NCBI GenBank assembly: GCA_023486985.1
Contig: JAMDEM010000085.1
Coordinates: forward strand, 1-12,445
Length of the DNA: 12,445 nt
Origin: Bacillota bacterium
GTDB lineage: Bacteria > Vulcanimicrobiota > JAMDEM01
Direction: 5' to 3'
Shown: in pieces, positions 1-6,441 of the stretch
Layout of the letters: every line of letters begins with the position of its first letter
Numbering within the stretch: position 1 is the first letter of the stretch
Notes under the pieces: generated by a model
Seen by the model: only the letters and a program-made list of their open reading frames with translations
Database searches by the model: none
What the model was told of the DNA's origin: nothing
Program-made: the position numbers and the translations under genes

Positions 1-159
1 TGCCTTATTGGCAAAAAAATCTCGCTCTTCAATGGATTTATCTATCCTTGTGATATCCTGATAAACAATATGACCTGCACCGATATTGAGATGGCCTACT
101 TCTGAATTTCCCATCTGCCCTGCCGGAAGGCCCACAGCCTTGCCTGATGCCTCAAGAGC
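1..159 (-). CDS. gpmI: GpmI N-terminal fragment on the minus strand (displaced part of the gene at 160-1500)
   Basis: Read from 159 down to 1, this gives 53 uninterrupted codons, ALEASGKAVGLPAGQMGNSE followed by VGHLNIGAGHIVYQDITRID and on to NKA. This is the conserved early region of 2,3-bisphosphoglycerate-independent phosphoglycerate mutase. It includes the GQMGNSEVGH motif, whose Ser (codon at 105-103) is the catalytic phospho-acceptor in this family. Its last 27 residues duplicate the start of the plus-strand fragment at 160-1500. The first 26 are found only here. Joined in the natural order, the two fragments make a continuous GpmI lacking only the extreme N-terminus (metal-binding Asp region and start codon). 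Fragment identity is secure. Its orientation is most likely an assembly artefact rather than a true partial inversion. Confidence 0.85.
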
Positions 160-240
160 GGTGCAGGTCATATTGTTTATCAGGATATCACAAGGATAGA
201 TAAATCCATTGAAGAGCGAGATTTTTTTGCCAATAAGGCA
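1..240. repeat. Perfect inverted repeat (82-base arms) at window start, probable fold-back artefact
   Basis: Bases 1-82 are the exact reverse complement of 159-240, with a 76-base centre at 83-158. Both arms encode the same stretch of phosphoglycerate mutase (GAGHIVYQDITRIDKS and onward). The centre, read on the minus strand, encodes the residues that should lie directly upstream of the arm. The natural order is therefore centre then arm on one strand. The window instead shows a reverse-complemented copy of centre plus arm joined to a second copy of the arm. An identical arm pair inside one essential gene fits a fold-back (chimeric read or contig-end misassembly) better than a biological element. 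The outer end coincides with base 1, so the arm could be longer than seen. Confidence 0.93.
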
Positions 241-1500
241 TTTCTTGATGCCGTTGATTTTTCTTCTAAGAATGGCGGCGTCCTGCATTTAGTAGGCCTT
301 GTTTCCCCCGGCGGCGTTCACAGCTCAATGGATCATTTATCGGCTCTCCTTGAGCTTGCAAGGAAAAAGGGAGTAAAAAAACTTGCTCTTCATGCTCTTC
401 TTGACGGAAGGGATACGCCTCCCCGGAGCGCCCTGGAATTCGTGGAAAAAGTTGAGAAAAAAATGGCTGAGCTGGGGCTTGGTTTTTTTGCAACAGTTGG
501 CGGAAGATATTACGGCATGGACAGGGACAAGCGCTGGGAGCGCGTGGAAAAAGCATACAGGGCAATGGTTTCAGGGGAAGGGGAAAAAGCGGCTTCAGCA
601 CGGGAAGCAGTTTTGCAGTCCTACGAAAAAAATAAAGATGATGAATTTGTTCTGCCCACGGTGATAAACGGAAACGGCGAACGGGTTCTTTTAAAAGACG
701 GGGACAGCGTCATACATTTTAATTTCAGGCCCGACCGGGCAAGACAGCTTACAAGGGCTTTAACGGTTGATGATTTTAACGGTTTTGACAGGGGAAAGAA
801 ACTTGATATTTTCATGTCAACCATGACTGAATATGAAGAAGGACTCCCCGTTGAGGTTGCTTATCCTGCGGAGTTACTTGAAAATACCCTGGGCAAAGTG
901 GTAAGCAAAGCCGGCTTGAAACAATTAAGAATTGCCGAGACAGAGAAATATGCTCATGTGACATATTTTTTCAGCGGCGGCAGGGAAGAGCCGTTTCCCG
1001 GAGAGGACAGGGTTTTAATACAGTCGCCAAAGGTTGCCACTTATGACCTTCAGCCGGAAATGAGCTGTTACGGCGTGAAAGATGCAGTGATTGAAAGAAT
1101 TAAATCGGGAGTTTATGATTTAATTGTTTTAAACTTTGCCAATCCTGACATGGTGGGGCATACGGGTAAAATTGATGCAACAGTAAAGGCGCTTGAGGCA
1201 GTGGATTCATGCCTGGGCGAAGTTATAAGCGCCCTGCAGGAACAGAATATGACGGCTCTCGTTATTTCCGACCACGGCAATTCCGAGCAGGAGCTCGACC
1301 ATAAAACAGGCCAGCCTCATACCGCCCATACCTGCAATCCTGTGCCTTTTATTCTTGTGTCGAAAGATAAGAAAGAGTTAAAGAAGGGAATTCTTGCAAA
1401 TATAGCGCCCACGATTTTAGATTTAATGGGAATTCCAAAACCGGAAGAGATGACGGAAGTATCTTTGATTGTTGGGGAAATTGCTCACCCGCCGCTTTGA
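160..1500 (+). CDS. gpmI: 2,3-bisphosphoglycerate-independent phosphoglycerate mutase, 5' part missing on this strand
   Basis: Interconverts 3- and 2-phosphoglycerate in glycolysis and gluconeogenesis, in the cytoplasm, as an Mn-dependent member of the alkaline phosphatase superfamily. The reading frame is open and matches the family from Gly at 160, so the ATG at 328 is only an internal Met. Landmarks in order are YQDITRIDKSIEERDFFAN, GGVHS, HALLDGRDTPP (Asp-Arg-Asp substrate loop), FNFRPDRARQL, TMTEYEEGLP, ETEKYAHVTYFFSGG, NFANPDMVGHTG and SDHGNSE (metal ligands), and HTAHTCNPVPFI. The usual SDGGVHSH reads SPGGVHSS here. After the expected end (about MTEVSLI) the protein runs nine residues further. 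The last few of these and the stop codon lie in the hairpin at 1487-1507, so the tail may be repeat-derived. The gene is followed by secG, an arrangement also seen in other bacteria. Confidence 0.95.
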   Translation, partial: GAGHIVYQDITRIDKSIEERDFFANKAFLDAVDFSSKNGGVLHLVGLVSPGGVHSSMDHLSALLELARKKGVKKLALHALLDGRDTPPRSALEFVEKVEKKMAELGLGFFATVGGRYYGMDRDKRWERVEKAYRAMVSGEGEKAASAREAVLQSYEKNKDDEFVLPTVINGNGERVLLKDGDSVIHFNFRPDRARQLTRALTVDDFNGFDRGKKLDIFMSTMTEYEEGLPVEVAYPAELLENTLGKVVSKAGLKQLRIAETEKYAHVTYFFSGGREEPFPGEDRVLIQSPKVATYDLQPEMSCYGVKDAVIERIKSGVYDLIVLNFANPDMVGHTGKIDATVKALEAVDSCLGEVISALQEQNMTALVISDHGNSEQELDHKTGQPHTAHTCNPVPFILVSKDKKELKKGILANIAPTILDLMGIPKPEEMTEVSLIVGEIAHPPL

Positions 1501-1507
1501 GGCGGGT
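1487..1507. repeat. Hairpin overlapping the gpmI stop codon
   Basis: ACCCGCC (1487-1493) pairs with GGCGGGT (1501-1507) around a 7-base loop that contains the TGA stop codon. The stem is GC-rich, but no T-run follows, so this is a poor intrinsic terminator. It opens a spacer rich in other palindromes and is probably the edge of a repeat element that supplies the final codons of gpmI. Confidence 0.6.
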
Positions 1508-1551
1508 ACCCGGCGCTGCTCCGCGTAACGACTATGAAGTGGTCAGTCATT

Positions 1552-1624
1552 ATGTAGTGCCCGTTTCCCTAACAAGCAAGTACCAGTTTCTTGATATGAT
1601 GTAGCGCCCGTTCCCCGAACGGGC
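1552..1624. repeat. Tandem near-repeat ending in a perfect palindrome
   Basis: ATGTAGTGCCCGTTTCCCT (1552-1570) recurs as ATGTAGCGCCCGTTCCCC (1599-1616) with few differences. The second copy continues into a palindrome, GCCCGTTC-CCC-GAACGGGC (1606-1624), with an 8-base stem and 3-base loop. The first copy lacks the second half. This looks like one intact and one decayed copy of a small palindromic intergenic repeat. Confidence 0.65.
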
Positions 1625-1628
1625 AGGT

Positions 1629-1654
1629 CATTGCGGGCGGTAGCGAAGCTATCC
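1629..1654. repeat. Degenerate CATTGCG-type intergenic repeat
   Basis: CATTGCGGGCGG followed by TAGCGAAGCTATCC has the layout of the better-preserved copy at 10891-10924 (CATTGCGAG ... GAAGCGTGGCAATCTC), though the right half has drifted. Pieces of the same motif also appear at 1914-1924 and 2386-2398. This is judged by eye only, so family membership is moderately supported. Confidence 0.5.
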
Positions 1655-1801
1655 TATTTATGATATTGTATATTCTAAGAATCTATGATAGAATAAGCAA
1701 GCTTGTTTTGCAGTATGATATCACGCAGCAAGACAGCGTGCTTCCGGATGCAAAATAATAAAACTTGATTTCAGGGTGCGTCCCGACTGATTAAGGAGGG
1801 T

Positions 1802-1888
1802 TTGCGGAGCAAAAGCACGGGTTTTTCTGAAACTTCTTAACGAGCGGATTGGAGTTTAGAAGTTTCTGTAAAACCCTGATCTCCGCAA
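1802..1888. repeat. 87-base long-stem element upstream of secG (MITE-like repeat or structured RNA)
   Basis: An 8-base closing stem, TTGCGGAG (1802-1809) with CTCCGCAA (1881-1888), is perfect. Inside an asymmetric loop (9 and 4 bases) sits a second stem, 1819-1837 with 1858-1876, matching at 17 of 19 positions. The apical loop is 20 bases (1838-1857). The element ends 56 bases before the secG start. It could be a miniature mobile or repeat element, or a folded leader of the secG transcript. No known riboswitch was recognised, and no T-run follows, so it is not a standard terminator. Confidence 0.65.
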
Positions 1889-1893
1889 TGTTA

Positions 1894-1912
1894 GTCAAGC
1901 GGATAGCTTGAC
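1894..1912. repeat. Small hairpin in the secG leader
   Basis: GTCAAGC (1894-1900) pairs with GCTTGAC (1906-1912) around GGATA. It lies between the 87-base element and the secG Shine-Dalgarno site, leaving that site exposed. Its function is unknown. Confidence 0.55.
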
Positions 1913-1944
1913 GATAGCGAAGCGGAAAATTAAGGAGTGATTGG

Positions 1945-2373
1945 ATGTTTTTCAACACGGTTATTAATGCAATTTTATGGTTTGCCCAGGCAGGGGTTAA
2001 TACAGGAGGTCCTATGTCTCCTGCATCACCTGCAGGCAGCCCGGCGCCTCTGGCTACTCCTGTGCAGACTCCCATTATTCCCGCACCGCAGGTCAGCCCG
2101 TCCCCCATTTCGTATCCTGTTAGTTCAGGATCCCAGGGACTTTTTCATTATGTGTTCCTGCTTGTATATTTCCTGGTTTGCGCAGGACTGGTAGTTGCAG
2201 TTCTTCTCCAGACTACGAAGAGCGAGGGGCTTACGGGCACCATCGGCGGTTCAACGCAGAGCATTTTTAAAGGCAAGATGGGCATGGAGGAGCAGTTAAA
2301 CCGGCTTACAACTTATCTTGCTGTGGGGTTCGTGGTAATATCTTTGCTGATTTCTTTCTTTGGATTCAGATAA
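1945..2373 (+). CDS. secG: Protein-export membrane protein SecG with a Pro-rich N-terminal extension
   Basis: Accessory subunit of the SecYEG translocon, in the inner membrane, which eases SecA-driven export. The diagnostic part is residues 67-142: a first membrane segment (about 67-89), the SecG loop LLQTTKSEGLTGTIGGSTQS, and a second segment (about 120-140). At 142 residues it is longer than the usual 70-110 because of about 65 extra N-terminal residues. These comprise a short hydrophobic stretch (about 2-17) and a Pro/Ala/Ser-rich linker (23-59). The start at 1945 has AAGGAGTG 6 bases upstream. A second in-frame ATG at 2014 has AGGAGG 4 bases upstream and would remove 23 residues. Both starts keep the Pro-rich part. 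The family call is firm and the start is uncertain. Confidence 0.88.
   Translation: MFFNTVINAILWFAQAGVNTGGPMSPASPAGSPAPLATPVQTPIIPAPQVSPSPISYPVSSGSQGLFHYVFLLVYFLVCAGLVVAVLLQTTKSEGLTGTIGGSTQSIFKGKMGMEEQLNRLTTYLAVGFVVISLLISFFGFR
2004..2016 (+). promoter_or_regulatory. Internal Shine-Dalgarno and ATG inside secG
   Basis: AGGAGG (2004-2009) lies 4 bases before an in-frame ATG (2014-2016, Met24). It is closer to consensus than the site serving the 1945 start, though the spacing is short. It could yield a second SecG form starting MSPASPAG, or be the true start. Confidence 0.45.
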
Positions 2374-2385
2374 GTGTAAGCGGCG

Positions 2386-2398
2386 GCGAAGCAATCTC
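2386..2398. repeat. Half copy of the CATTGCG...GCAATCTC repeat
   Basis: GCGAAGCAATCTC, 12 bases after the secG stop, matches the right end of the element at 10891-10924 (GAAGCGTGGCAATCTC). No left half is visible, so this is a remnant. Confidence 0.45.
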
Positions 2399-2420
2399 AA
2401 AATTTGGTTATAAAAGTTTT

Positions 2421-2454
2421 AAATGCCTTTTGCAAATTAATGCAGGAGGCATTT
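2421..2454 (+). terminator. Probable intrinsic terminator after secG
   Basis: AAATGCC (2421-2427) pairs with GGCATTT (2448-2454). The stem continues through one A-U and two G-U pairs to TGCA/TGCA (2431-2434 with 2441-2444), closing a 6-base AATTAA loop. The total is 14 pairs. The following GTTATTTTA is U-rich but not a clean U-tract, so termination is likely but possibly partial. Confidence 0.5.
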
Positions 2455-2490
2455 GTTATTTTAGAGAAAGAGAATTTCTATCTGCAGTTT

Positions 2491-2506
2491 GAGGAGGAAG
2501 TTTATG
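2491..2506 (+). promoter_or_regulatory. Ribosome binding site fixing the binding-protein start at 2504
   Basis: GAGGAGG (2491-2497) lies 6 bases before ATG 2504. The upstream in-frame TTG at 2489 would place the Shine-Dalgarno inside the coding region and add five residues before the signal peptide. The ATG at 2504 is therefore preferred. Confidence 0.85.
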
Positions 2507-4126
2507 ATAAAAAAAGTCTTTCTTCCGGCAATAGTTCTTGTAATAATTTCCGTTTGTCTTATTATCTCGTCATGCGGGCGAAAAGGCGCGGCGGGTCCCG
2601 CGATAACATTTGGGGTTGTGGGAACTGCGGACAGTCTGAATCCTGTATTTGCAAAAAGCTTTACTTCCCGTGAAGTGACAGGTTTTATTTTCAGAGGGCT
2701 TCTTACCTATGACGAAAACTGGAAATTAAAGCCGGTTCTCGCCTCCGAGAACCCATCTCAAAAAGAGAGAACTCTTGAATTAATGGGCGACGGCAGGCTT
2801 CAGATGGCTATCCTCCTCAGGAAAAACTTAAAATGGGCAGACGGCAAGGACCTTCAGCCGATTGATTTTCTTTTTACCTTTCAGATTGCCTCCAATCCTC
2901 AATGGGCTGGCAAGCGTAACCCGATTTACAATGTAATAAGCCAGATATTAGCACCGGGACAGGGTGCGATAACAATAAGGTGGAAAAAGGGTTATTTCGG
3001 CAATCCGGCTGAATTTGTGGCTCTTCCCAAAAGCATAATGGAAAGATTGGTTTCAAGAAGCTCTGCGGCATTTGAAAACTCTTACTTAAATGAAAAACCA
3101 GTGGGCAACGGTCCATATTCTGTTGTAGATTATAATAAAGATGAAATAGTGCTTGAAGCAAATCCCAACTATACTCTTGTCAATCCCCAGATAAAGAAGA
3201 TAACTGTAAGAATTTTTGAAAAGGAAGAGGAACTTCTCGACAAGATATCCAAAGGAGAGATTACCGCCGCGGAGCATCTGCCTTTTCAATTCTGCAAGAA
3301 TCTAAAAGAATCAAATCAAAATTTTGTGGTTCACTTCACCGAAGGCTCCCGTTTATGGTGCGCTGCGATTAATCTTAACGATCCGGTAATGAAAGATAAA
3401 AGAGTGCGCCAGGCTCTTTTTTATGCGATAGACAGGGAAACAATGGCAAAGGAAATCTATAAGGGAGAAGGTATTGCAGCGGAAAGCTGGCTTCCTGAAC
3501 AGCACCCTGCTTTTTCTCCTGTTCTCAAAGGAGAAAGAAAGTCTGCGGCGGAGATTCAAAATATTTTAAAGGAAGCAGGCTGGAAGGTTGGCTCTCTCGG
3601 GGCTCTCGAGAAAAACGGGAAGCACCTTGTTATAAGTATCTGGTATTCAAAATCCGATCCTTTCAGTAAAAAAATTGCGGAATTTTTAAGAGAATCATGG
3701 GCATCCCTTAATGTGGATCTTTCCTTAGAAGGCAAAGATGAAGGGTTTTTATTAAATGCCTGCAAAAGAAGAGATTTTCCACAGGTAGCTATCTACACAT
3801 ACGAGATAACGCCGTGGATGAGAGTGTCAAATATTTTTTCAAAAGCTCATATCCCGGCTGAGAAAAACAGGTGGAAGGGGGAGAACATTACAGGCTGGAA
3901 AAACGAAGACAATGAAGCTCTCTGCCGGGAGCTTGATAATACCTTTGACGAAGAGCCTGCAAAGGCACTCCTTGAAAAACAGCAGAAAATTTTTGCCGAA
4001 GAACTGCCCTTTTTCCCCTTGTTTTTTGAGCTTGAATCAAGCGTCTGCAAGCAGAACCTGTATGGATGGAAACCCAGGGGATTCGGCGAGATAACATGGA
4101 ATTGCGAGGAATGGGAGTGGAAATAA
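2504..4126 (+). CDS. Peptide ABC transporter substrate-binding lipoprotein (SBP family 5)
   Basis: Extracytoplasmic receptor of an Opp/Dpp-type ABC importer, tethered by lipid. From the chosen ATG (540 residues, normal for the family) the signal peptide is MIKKVF plus a hydrophobic core ending in the lipobox ISSC, with Cys24 as the lipidated residue. Family 5 landmarks follow: ITFGVVGTADSLNPVF at the mature N-terminus, WADGKDLQPIDFLFTFQ (the dG.pl.a.Dv.fs motif), NGPYSVVDYNKDEIVLEANP, and AINLNDPVMKDKRVRQALFY with AIDRETM. Ligand specificity cannot be read from sequence; peptides, nickel and other solutes are known for this family. Two matching ATPases lie downstream beyond a PLP enzyme gene, but no permease gene is present. 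The secG terminator suggests its own promoter or weak readthrough. Confidence 0.9.
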   Translation: MIKKVFLPAIVLVIISVCLIISSCGRKGAAGPAITFGVVGTADSLNPVFAKSFTSREVTGFIFRGLLTYDENWKLKPVLASENPSQKERTLELMGDGRLQMAILLRKNLKWADGKDLQPIDFLFTFQIASNPQWAGKRNPIYNVISQILAPGQGAITIRWKKGYFGNPAEFVALPKSIMERLVSRSSAAFENSYLNEKPVGNGPYSVVDYNKDEIVLEANPNYTLVNPQIKKITVRIFEKEEELLDKISKGEITAAEHLPFQFCKNLKESNQNFVVHFTEGSRLWCAAINLNDPVMKDKRVRQALFYAIDRETMAKEIYKGEGIAAESWLPEQHPAFSPVLKGERKSAAEIQNILKEAGWKVGSLGALEKNGKHLVISIWYSKSDPFSKKIAEFLRESWASLNVDLSLEGKDEGFLLNACKRRDFPQVAIYTYEITPWMRVSNIFSKAHIPAEKNRWKGENITGWKNEDNEALCRELDNTFDEEPAKALLEKQQKIFAEELPFFPLFFELESSVCKQNLYGWKPRGFGEITWNCEEWEWK

Positions 4127-4137
4127 ATTAAGCTGCG

Positions 4138-4163
4138 TTCTCTCTCTCCAATAGGTAGAGGGA
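4138..4163. repeat. Short palindromic repeat before the PLP enzyme gene
   Basis: The segment CTCTCTCC-AAT-AGGTAGAG (4142-4160) and its flanks closely match 7382-7405, downstream of the oppF-like gene (CTCTTCCC-AAT-GGGTAGAG). The stem here is imperfect. It lies just upstream of the AAGGAGTG ribosome binding site of the gene at 4188. Confidence 0.55.
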
Positions 4164-4187
4164 GTAATATTAAGGAGTGATGTAATA

Positions 4188-5363
4188 ATGAAAGAATTCA
4201 GATTTGAGACGCTTGCCATCCATGCGGGGCAGAAGCCGGAGCCGGTTACCGGGGCGGTGGTGGTGCCCATATTTCAAACTTCCACTTACGCTCAGGAAGA
4301 TGTGGGAAAAGCAAGAGGCTATGAGTATTCCCGCACGGACAATCCCACCAGGAAAGCCTTTGAAGAATGTCTTGCATCTTTGGAAGGCGGGAAATACGGA
4401 CTGGGATTCGGCTCATTAAAAATTTCAAGAATTGCCTGCATGTATCTTCTTTCTCCCGGGGATCATGTCATCGTATCTGATGATGTTTACGGCGGAACCT
4501 ACAGGCTCTTTGCAAGCGTAAACGCAAGATACGGTCTCGAATTTGATTTTGTTGACACGACGCAGCTCAATTTAATTAAAAAAAGCACCAAGCCAAATAC
4601 AAAAATGATATGGATTGAAACTCCAACGAATCCCATGCTTAAACTCTGCGATATAGAACAAATCGCTTCATGGGCAAAATCAAAAAATATAATTTCTGTC
4701 GTTGATAACACTTTCATGACACCGTACTTTCAAAAGCCGCTTTCTTTAGGAACCGATATAGTTGCTCACAGCTGCACCAAGTATCTCGGCGGACACAGCG
4801 ATGTGGTGAGCGGCGCCGTTGTTACAAGTGATGAAAAAATTTATGAAGTTCTCAAATTTCATCAAAATGCTGTGGGTGCAATTCCGGGACCCTTTGACTG
4901 CTGGCTTGTTTTAAGAGGTATGAAGACTCTTTCCTGCCGCATGAGAGACCATGAGGCAAATGCAATGAAAATTGCAAAATTCCTTGGAGGACATCCTAAA
5001 GTATCAAAGGTTGTTTACCCGGGGCTTTCAAGCCATCCCCAGCATGAACTTGCAAAGAAGCAGATGACAGGCTTTGGCGGCATGATTACCTTTGTTATCA
5101 AGGGAGGGCTTGAGGATGCCAGGACTGTATTGAGAAATACAAAACTTTTTACTCTTGCCGAAAGCCTGGGCGGTGTTGAATCATTAATAGAGCATCCGGC
5201 AATAATGACTCACGCATCCCTGCCCAAGGAAAGAAGGGAAGAGCTGGGAATCTCTGACGGCCTTATCAGAATTTCTGTGGGTATAGAAAACGGCGATGAC
5301 CTGGTGGAAGATATTGCTTCAGCCCTTGATAAAATACCCCAGCGTGCGGAAGCAAGAGGTTAA
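4188..5363 (+). CDS. Trans-sulfuration PLP enzyme (cystathionine gamma-synthase / gamma-lyase family)
   Basis: Member of the Cys/Met metabolism PLP family, which interconverts cystathionine, cysteine and homocysteine precursors in the cytoplasm. At 391 residues it has family length. Visible landmarks are the start ETLAIHAGQ, YSRTDNPTR (Tyr47 and Arg49, which reach the neighbouring subunit's PLP phosphate), VYGGTYRLF (Tyr101 stacks on PLP), ETPTNP, VVDNTF (Asp173), HSCTKYLGGHSDVVSG (Lys198 forms the PLP aldimine), and ESLGGVESLIEHPAIMTH near the C-terminus. The normally conserved SG-M/L-AAI phosphate loop reads SLKISRI (76-82), which is unusual. Synthase (MetB), gamma-lyase and related activities cannot be separated by eye, so no symbol is given. 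AAGGAGTG precedes the ATG by 9 bases. The oppD-like gene starts 14 bases after the stop, so they are probably cotranscribed. Confidence 0.9.
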   Translation: MKEFRFETLAIHAGQKPEPVTGAVVVPIFQTSTYAQEDVGKARGYEYSRTDNPTRKAFEECLASLEGGKYGLGFGSLKISRIACMYLLSPGDHVIVSDDVYGGTYRLFASVNARYGLEFDFVDTTQLNLIKKSTKPNTKMIWIETPTNPMLKLCDIEQIASWAKSKNIISVVDNTFMTPYFQKPLSLGTDIVAHSCTKYLGGHSDVVSGAVVTSDEKIYEVLKFHQNAVGAIPGPFDCWLVLRGMKTLSCRMRDHEANAMKIAKFLGGHPKVSKVVYPGLSSHPQHELAKKQMTGFGGMITFVIKGGLEDARTVLRNTKLFTLAESLGGVESLIEHPAIMTHASLPKERREELGISDGLIRISVGIENGDDLVEDIASALDKIPQRAEARG

Positions 5364-5377
5364 AGAAGGGAAAAAAT

Positions 5378-6352
5378 TTGGAGCCTCTCCTAAAGGTAAA
5401 AAATTTAAAAACATATTTTCACACTGATGAAGGCGTAATTCGCGCCGTTGACGGCGTTGATTTTACTCTTGATTACCGCTCGGTTGTGGGAATTGTGGGC
5501 GAATCCGGTTCAGGAAAAAGCGTAACTTCCCTTTCCATATTAAGGCTTGTGCCTCCCCCCGGAAAAATCATGGACGGCGAGATATTGCTTGAAGGCAATG
5601 ACCTTCTTAAGCTTAAGGAATATCAAATGCGTAACATCAGGGGAAGCAAAATCTCCATGATTTTCCAGGACCCCATGACAGCTCTTAATCCTGTTATCAC
5701 AATAGGGGAACAGGTTTCAGAAGCATTACTTGCTCATCAGGATATAACAAAAGAAGGGGCAGGGAAAAGGGCGGTTAAACTTCTGGAGACAGTAAAAATC
5801 CCCGACGCCGGAAAAAGATTTTATGATTATCCCCATCAATTCAGCGGCGGCATGCGCCAGCGCGTGATGATTGCCATGGCACTTGCATGCAATCCTGCAG
5901 TGCTTATTGCCGATGAGCCAACCACTGCTTTAGATGTTTCCATACAGGCCCAGATACTGGAGCTTATGAGAAGCGTGCTGAAAGAATTCGGCACTTCTAT
6001 AATTTTAATAACTCATAATCTTGGAATAGTGGCTGAAATTTGCAACCATGTTTATGTCATGTACGGCGGAATTTTTGTTGAATGGGGAAAGATTCTTGAA
6101 ATTTTTAATGAGCCGAAGCATCCTTATACAGCCGGGCTTCTTGCCTCCATACCCAAAATAGATGAAGAAGGAAAAGAGAGTCTTACTTCCATTGAAGGCA
6201 GTCCGCCGGTTGTAACGGAGCCGGTAGTTGGCTGTATATTTAAAGACAGATGTCCTTATGTGATGGATGTCTGCAAAGCTGAATCTCCGCCGGTTGTCAG
6301 ACTGAACGAAGGTCATTTTGTAAGATGCTATAAGGTATATGTAAAAACATAA
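5378..6352 (+). CDS. oppD: Oligo/dipeptide ABC transporter ATPase, OppD/DppD type
   Basis: Cytoplasmic ATPase subunit that powers peptide import with its partner at 6442-7374. ABC landmarks are Walker A GESGSGKS (41-48), Q-loop MIFQDPMTALNP, signature FSGGMRQR (155-162), Walker B VLIADEPTTALD (Asp179, Glu180) and the H-loop THNLG. The C-terminal oligopeptide-transporter extension begins at HPYTAGLL and carries four Cys in the pattern GC-x5-RCP...C...C, as in OppD/DppD proteins where an iron-sulfur site has been described. The 324 residues are typical. The start is TTG at 5378 with GAAGGG 7 bases upstream, and homology begins at once (LLKVKNLKTYFHT), so no ATG start fits. The opp or dpp name is family-level only. 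Confidence 0.92.
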   Translation: MEPLLKVKNLKTYFHTDEGVIRAVDGVDFTLDYRSVVGIVGESGSGKSVTSLSILRLVPPPGKIMDGEILLEGNDLLKLKEYQMRNIRGSKISMIFQDPMTALNPVITIGEQVSEALLAHQDITKEGAGKRAVKLLETVKIPDAGKRFYDYPHQFSGGMRQRVMIAMALACNPAVLIADEPTTALDVSIQAQILELMRSVLKEFGTSIILITHNLGIVAEICNHVYVMYGGIFVEWGKILEIFNEPKHPYTAGLLASIPKIDEEGKESLTSIEGSPPVVTEPVVGCIFKDRCPYVMDVCKAESPPVVRLNEGHFVRCYKVYVKT

Positions 6353-6362
6353 CTCCACCTGA

Positions 6363-6384
6363 CCTCCCCTTAATTAAGGGGAGG
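6363..6384. repeat. Perfect 22-base palindrome between the two ATPase genes
   Basis: CCTCCCCTTAA is followed directly by its own reverse complement. It sits 11 bases after the oppD-like stop. A stem without a loop is less stable as RNA than its length suggests. It belongs to the C/T-rich palindrome group also seen at 6394, 7414 and 11022. Confidence 0.75.
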
Positions 6385-6393
6385 GACAACGGT

Positions 6394-6416
6394 CCCCCTC
6401 TTTGTTAAAGAGGGGG
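6394..6416. repeat. Hairpin before the oppF-like gene
   Basis: CCCCCTCTTT (6394-6403) and AAAGAGGGGG (6407-6416) form a perfect 10-base stem with a GTT loop. A strong hairpin between cotranscribed ATPase genes could reduce readthrough or alter mRNA decay, but no T-run follows. It is followed by a purine-rich tail (6417-6440) that abuts the oppF-like start. Confidence 0.7.
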
Positions 6417-6441
6417 CAAGGGGGAGTTAAGGGTTAGGATT

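Larger units (their letters stand above)
1501..1944. other. 444-base gene-free spacer made of repeat pieces
   Basis: No convincing coding frame was found between gpmI and secG. The spacer holds a pair of near-identical pieces containing a perfect palindrome (1552-1624), a degenerate CATTGCG...GAAGC element (1629-1654), an AT-rich stretch (about 1651-1700) that could contain the secG promoter although no good -35/-10 pair is seen, the 87-base long-stem element (1802-1888), and a small hairpin (1894-1912). The secG ribosome binding site follows at 1932-1938. Confidence 0.7.

Noticed and set aside
1..240. Hairpin telomere or invertible switch
   Set aside because: The arms and centre are all ordinary gpmI coding sequence in a single continuous gene order; no recombinase or telomere resolvase gene is seen. 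Fold-back assembly explains it more simply.
1552..1624. CRISPR-like repeat unit
   Set aside because: Only two imperfect copies with one short spacer and no cas genes; the palindrome fits an intergenic repeat better.
1791..2108. Minus-strand open frame across the secG leader and Pro-rich part
   Set aside because: It crosses the 87-base palindrome and overlaps secG in antisense; the protein is low complexity with no family features.
2489..2503. TTG start for the peptide-binding protein
   Set aside because: It would put the GAGGAGG ribosome binding site inside the gene; ATG 2504 has ideal spacing and gives a standard lipoprotein signal.
2404..2673. Plus-strand open frame after secG
   Set aside because: It overlaps the terminator-like hairpin and the start of the binding protein in another frame, with no ribosome binding site.
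4410..4433. Paired frameshifts in the PLP enzyme producing SLKISRI
   Set aside because: The other two forward frames across this stretch do not restore the expected SG-M/L-AAI motif, and flanking residues align on both sides without length change.
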